The position numbers and the translations under genes were made by a program. From NCBI GenBank assembly GCA_035542855.1, contig DATKKM010000118.1:1-5406 (forward strand): a DNA stretch of 5,406 bases, in the 5' to 3' direction. Shown piece after piece: positions 4,614 to 5,406 of the stretch. Within the stretch, counting starts at the first letter, position 1. Every line of letters starts with the position of its first letter. The DNA is from DATKKM01 sp035542855 (GTDB lineage: Bacteria > Chloroflexota > Dehalococcoidia > SM23-28-2 > RBG-16-64-32). The notes below the pieces were generated by a model, which was not told where the DNA came from, searched no databases, and saw only the letters and a list, made by a program, of their open reading frames with translations.

Positions 4614-5406
4614 ATGGCTGAGAAGACGATGATCGAAGCGGTGCACGACGCGATCCGTGATGAGATGACCCGCGATCCGAGCATCATCATCATGGGCGAG
4701 GACGTCGGCGAGGGCGGCGTCTTCCGGGCGACGGAGGGGCTGCAAGCGCAGTTCGGGCCGGACCGGGTGATGGACACGCCGCTGGCCGAGGCCGCGATCG
4801 TTGGCGTGGCGCTGGGCGCCTCGCTGAACGGCATCCGGCCGATCGCCGAGATCCAGTTCGCGGACTTCATCCACCCGGCGTTCGACCAGATCGTGAGCGA
4901 GGTGGCGCGGCTGCACTACCGCTCCAACGGGACGTGGACTTGCCCGGTGACGATCCGCACGCCGTACGGCGCGGGGATTCACGGCGGGCCGTACCACTCA
5001 CAGAGCGTGGAGGCGTTCTACGCGCACGTGCCGGGCCTGAAGGTGGTCTGCGTGGCGACGCCGTACGACGCCAAAGGGCTGCTGAAGGCCGCAATCCGTG
5101 ACCCCAACCCGGTGATGGTGCTGGAGCACAAGAAGGCGTACCGCCTCTATCGCCAGGAGGTGCCGGACGAAGACTACACGCTGCCAATCGGAGTGGCGGA
5201 TGTGAAGCGTGAGGGGAGCGACATCACGCTGGTGACCTACGGGATGATGGTGCACCATGCGCTGAAGGCGGCGGAGACGGTGCAGGCTGAAGACGGCTTG
5301 AGCGTGGAGGTGATTGACCTGCGCAGCGTGAAGCCGTGGGACAAGGAGCGGGTGCTGGAGTCGGTGAAGAAGACGGGCAAGGCGCTGATCGTCTACGAGG
5401 ACAACA
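4614..5406 (+). CDS. bkdAB: 2-oxoacid dehydrogenase E1 beta subunit, branched-chain type (3' end beyond window)
   Basis: Beta subunit that pairs with E1 alpha to form the ThDP active site at the alpha/beta interface and docks onto E2. 264 residues are visible of the usual 325-330, so about 60 C-terminal residues are missing. Seen: IMGEDVGEGGVFRAT (26-40); TPLAE (55-59), whose Glu59 is the conserved residue that activates the ThDP aminopyrimidine; AEIQFADFIHPAFDQIV (78-94); GGPYHSQSVEAFYAH (124-138), with His128 at the active-site His of human BCKDHB; GSDITLVTYG (201-210); and IDLRSVKPWD (234-243). The wording of these blocks is closer to BCKDH beta (EIQFADYIFPAFDQIV, YHSQSPEAF) than to pyruvate or acetoin dehydrogenase beta. 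The ATG follows an AGGTGAG site that overlaps the stop of the preceding gene, which suggests translational coupling. It is the only E1 beta in view, so it must serve both alpha paralogs unless another lies downstream. Confidence 0.93.
   Translation, partial: MAEKTMIEAVHDAIRDEMTRDPSIIIMGEDVGEGGVFRATEGLQAQFGPDRVMDTPLAEAAIVGVALGASLNGIRPIAEIQFADFIHPAFDQIVSEVARLHYRSNGTWTCPVTIRTPYGAGIHGGPYHSQSVEAFYAHVPGLKVVCVATPYDAKGLLKAAIRDPNPVMVLEHKKAYRLYRQEVPDEDYTLPIGVADVKREGSDITLVTYGMMVHHALKAAETVQAEDGLSVEVIDLRSVKPWDKERVLESVKKTGKALIVYEDN

Noticed and set aside
3617..4870. Long open frame on the minus strand (417 codons) opposite E1 alpha 2 and E1 beta
   Set aside because: Same reasoning: its Arg/His-rich stretches mirror the antisense frame over the paralogous gene, as expected of a shadow of duplicated coding DNA. 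No ribosome binding site or motif.
2579..5406. Pyruvate or acetoin dehydrogenase as the identity of the E1 genes
   Set aside because: Not excluded, but the alpha APV-x-TQ block, the SDDDD loop and the beta EIQFADFIHPAFDQIV and YHSQSVEAF blocks match branched-chain enzymes better. Acetoin E1 alpha usually has a GHSKSD-type loop, absent here.

Overview
The window is GC-rich bacterial DNA with mostly G or C in third codon positions. It holds one divergent pair of transcription units and almost no spare sequence. On the minus strand (1-1015) is the first 338 codons of an acyl-CoA dehydrogenase that runs off the left edge. On the plus strand, from 1177 to the right edge, is a tightly packed operon: dihydrolipoamide dehydrogenase (E3, 1177-2559), two tandem E1 alpha subunits of a thiamine-diphosphate 2-oxoacid dehydrogenase (2579-3580 and 3593-4606), and the first 264 codons of the E1 beta subunit (4614-5406). 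The lipoyl acyltransferase (E2) is not in the window; I would expect it just downstream.

The E1 subunits resemble branched-chain 2-oxoacid dehydrogenase (BCKDH/Bkd) more than pyruvate dehydrogenase. Both alpha proteins have the APV-x-TQ-x-PHAVG block, DGNDVLAVY, and a YRLVPH-(T/S)-SDDDD-x-RYRT loop. The beta protein has EIQFADFIHPAFDQIV, PYHSQSVEAF and IDLRSVKPWD. Gene order lpd - E1alpha - E1beta matches Bacillus-type bkd operons (lpdV-bkdAA-bkdAB-bkdB), with E1 alpha doubled. A divergent acyl-CoA dehydrogenase fits the same theme: the complex would make branched acyl-CoAs from Leu/Ile/Val-derived oxoacids, and such a dehydrogenase could perform the next, alpha,beta-oxidation step. That functional link is an inference; exact substrates cannot be read from the sequence.

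The 161-base intergenic region (1016-1176) is AT-richer and carries promoter-like signals for both directions. The plus strand has TTGACG-N18-GATAAT; the minus strand has TATAAT only 9 bases before the ATG, a layout expected of a leaderless or near-leaderless mRNA. Both -10 elements lie in the same octamer ATAATCGA in opposite orientations. E3 starts with TTG, fixed by an in-frame TAA directly before it.

The organism cannot be named. High GC, short spacing, a likely leaderless transcript and this gene content would suit a Chloroflexota or Deinococcus/Actinobacteria-like lineage; this is a weak inference. I see no mobile element, RNA gene, CRISPR array or clear terminator. The most unusual feature is the pair of E1 alpha genes (about 66% identical by hand count, without gaps), one of which has the classical NN of the ThDP motif changed to FN.
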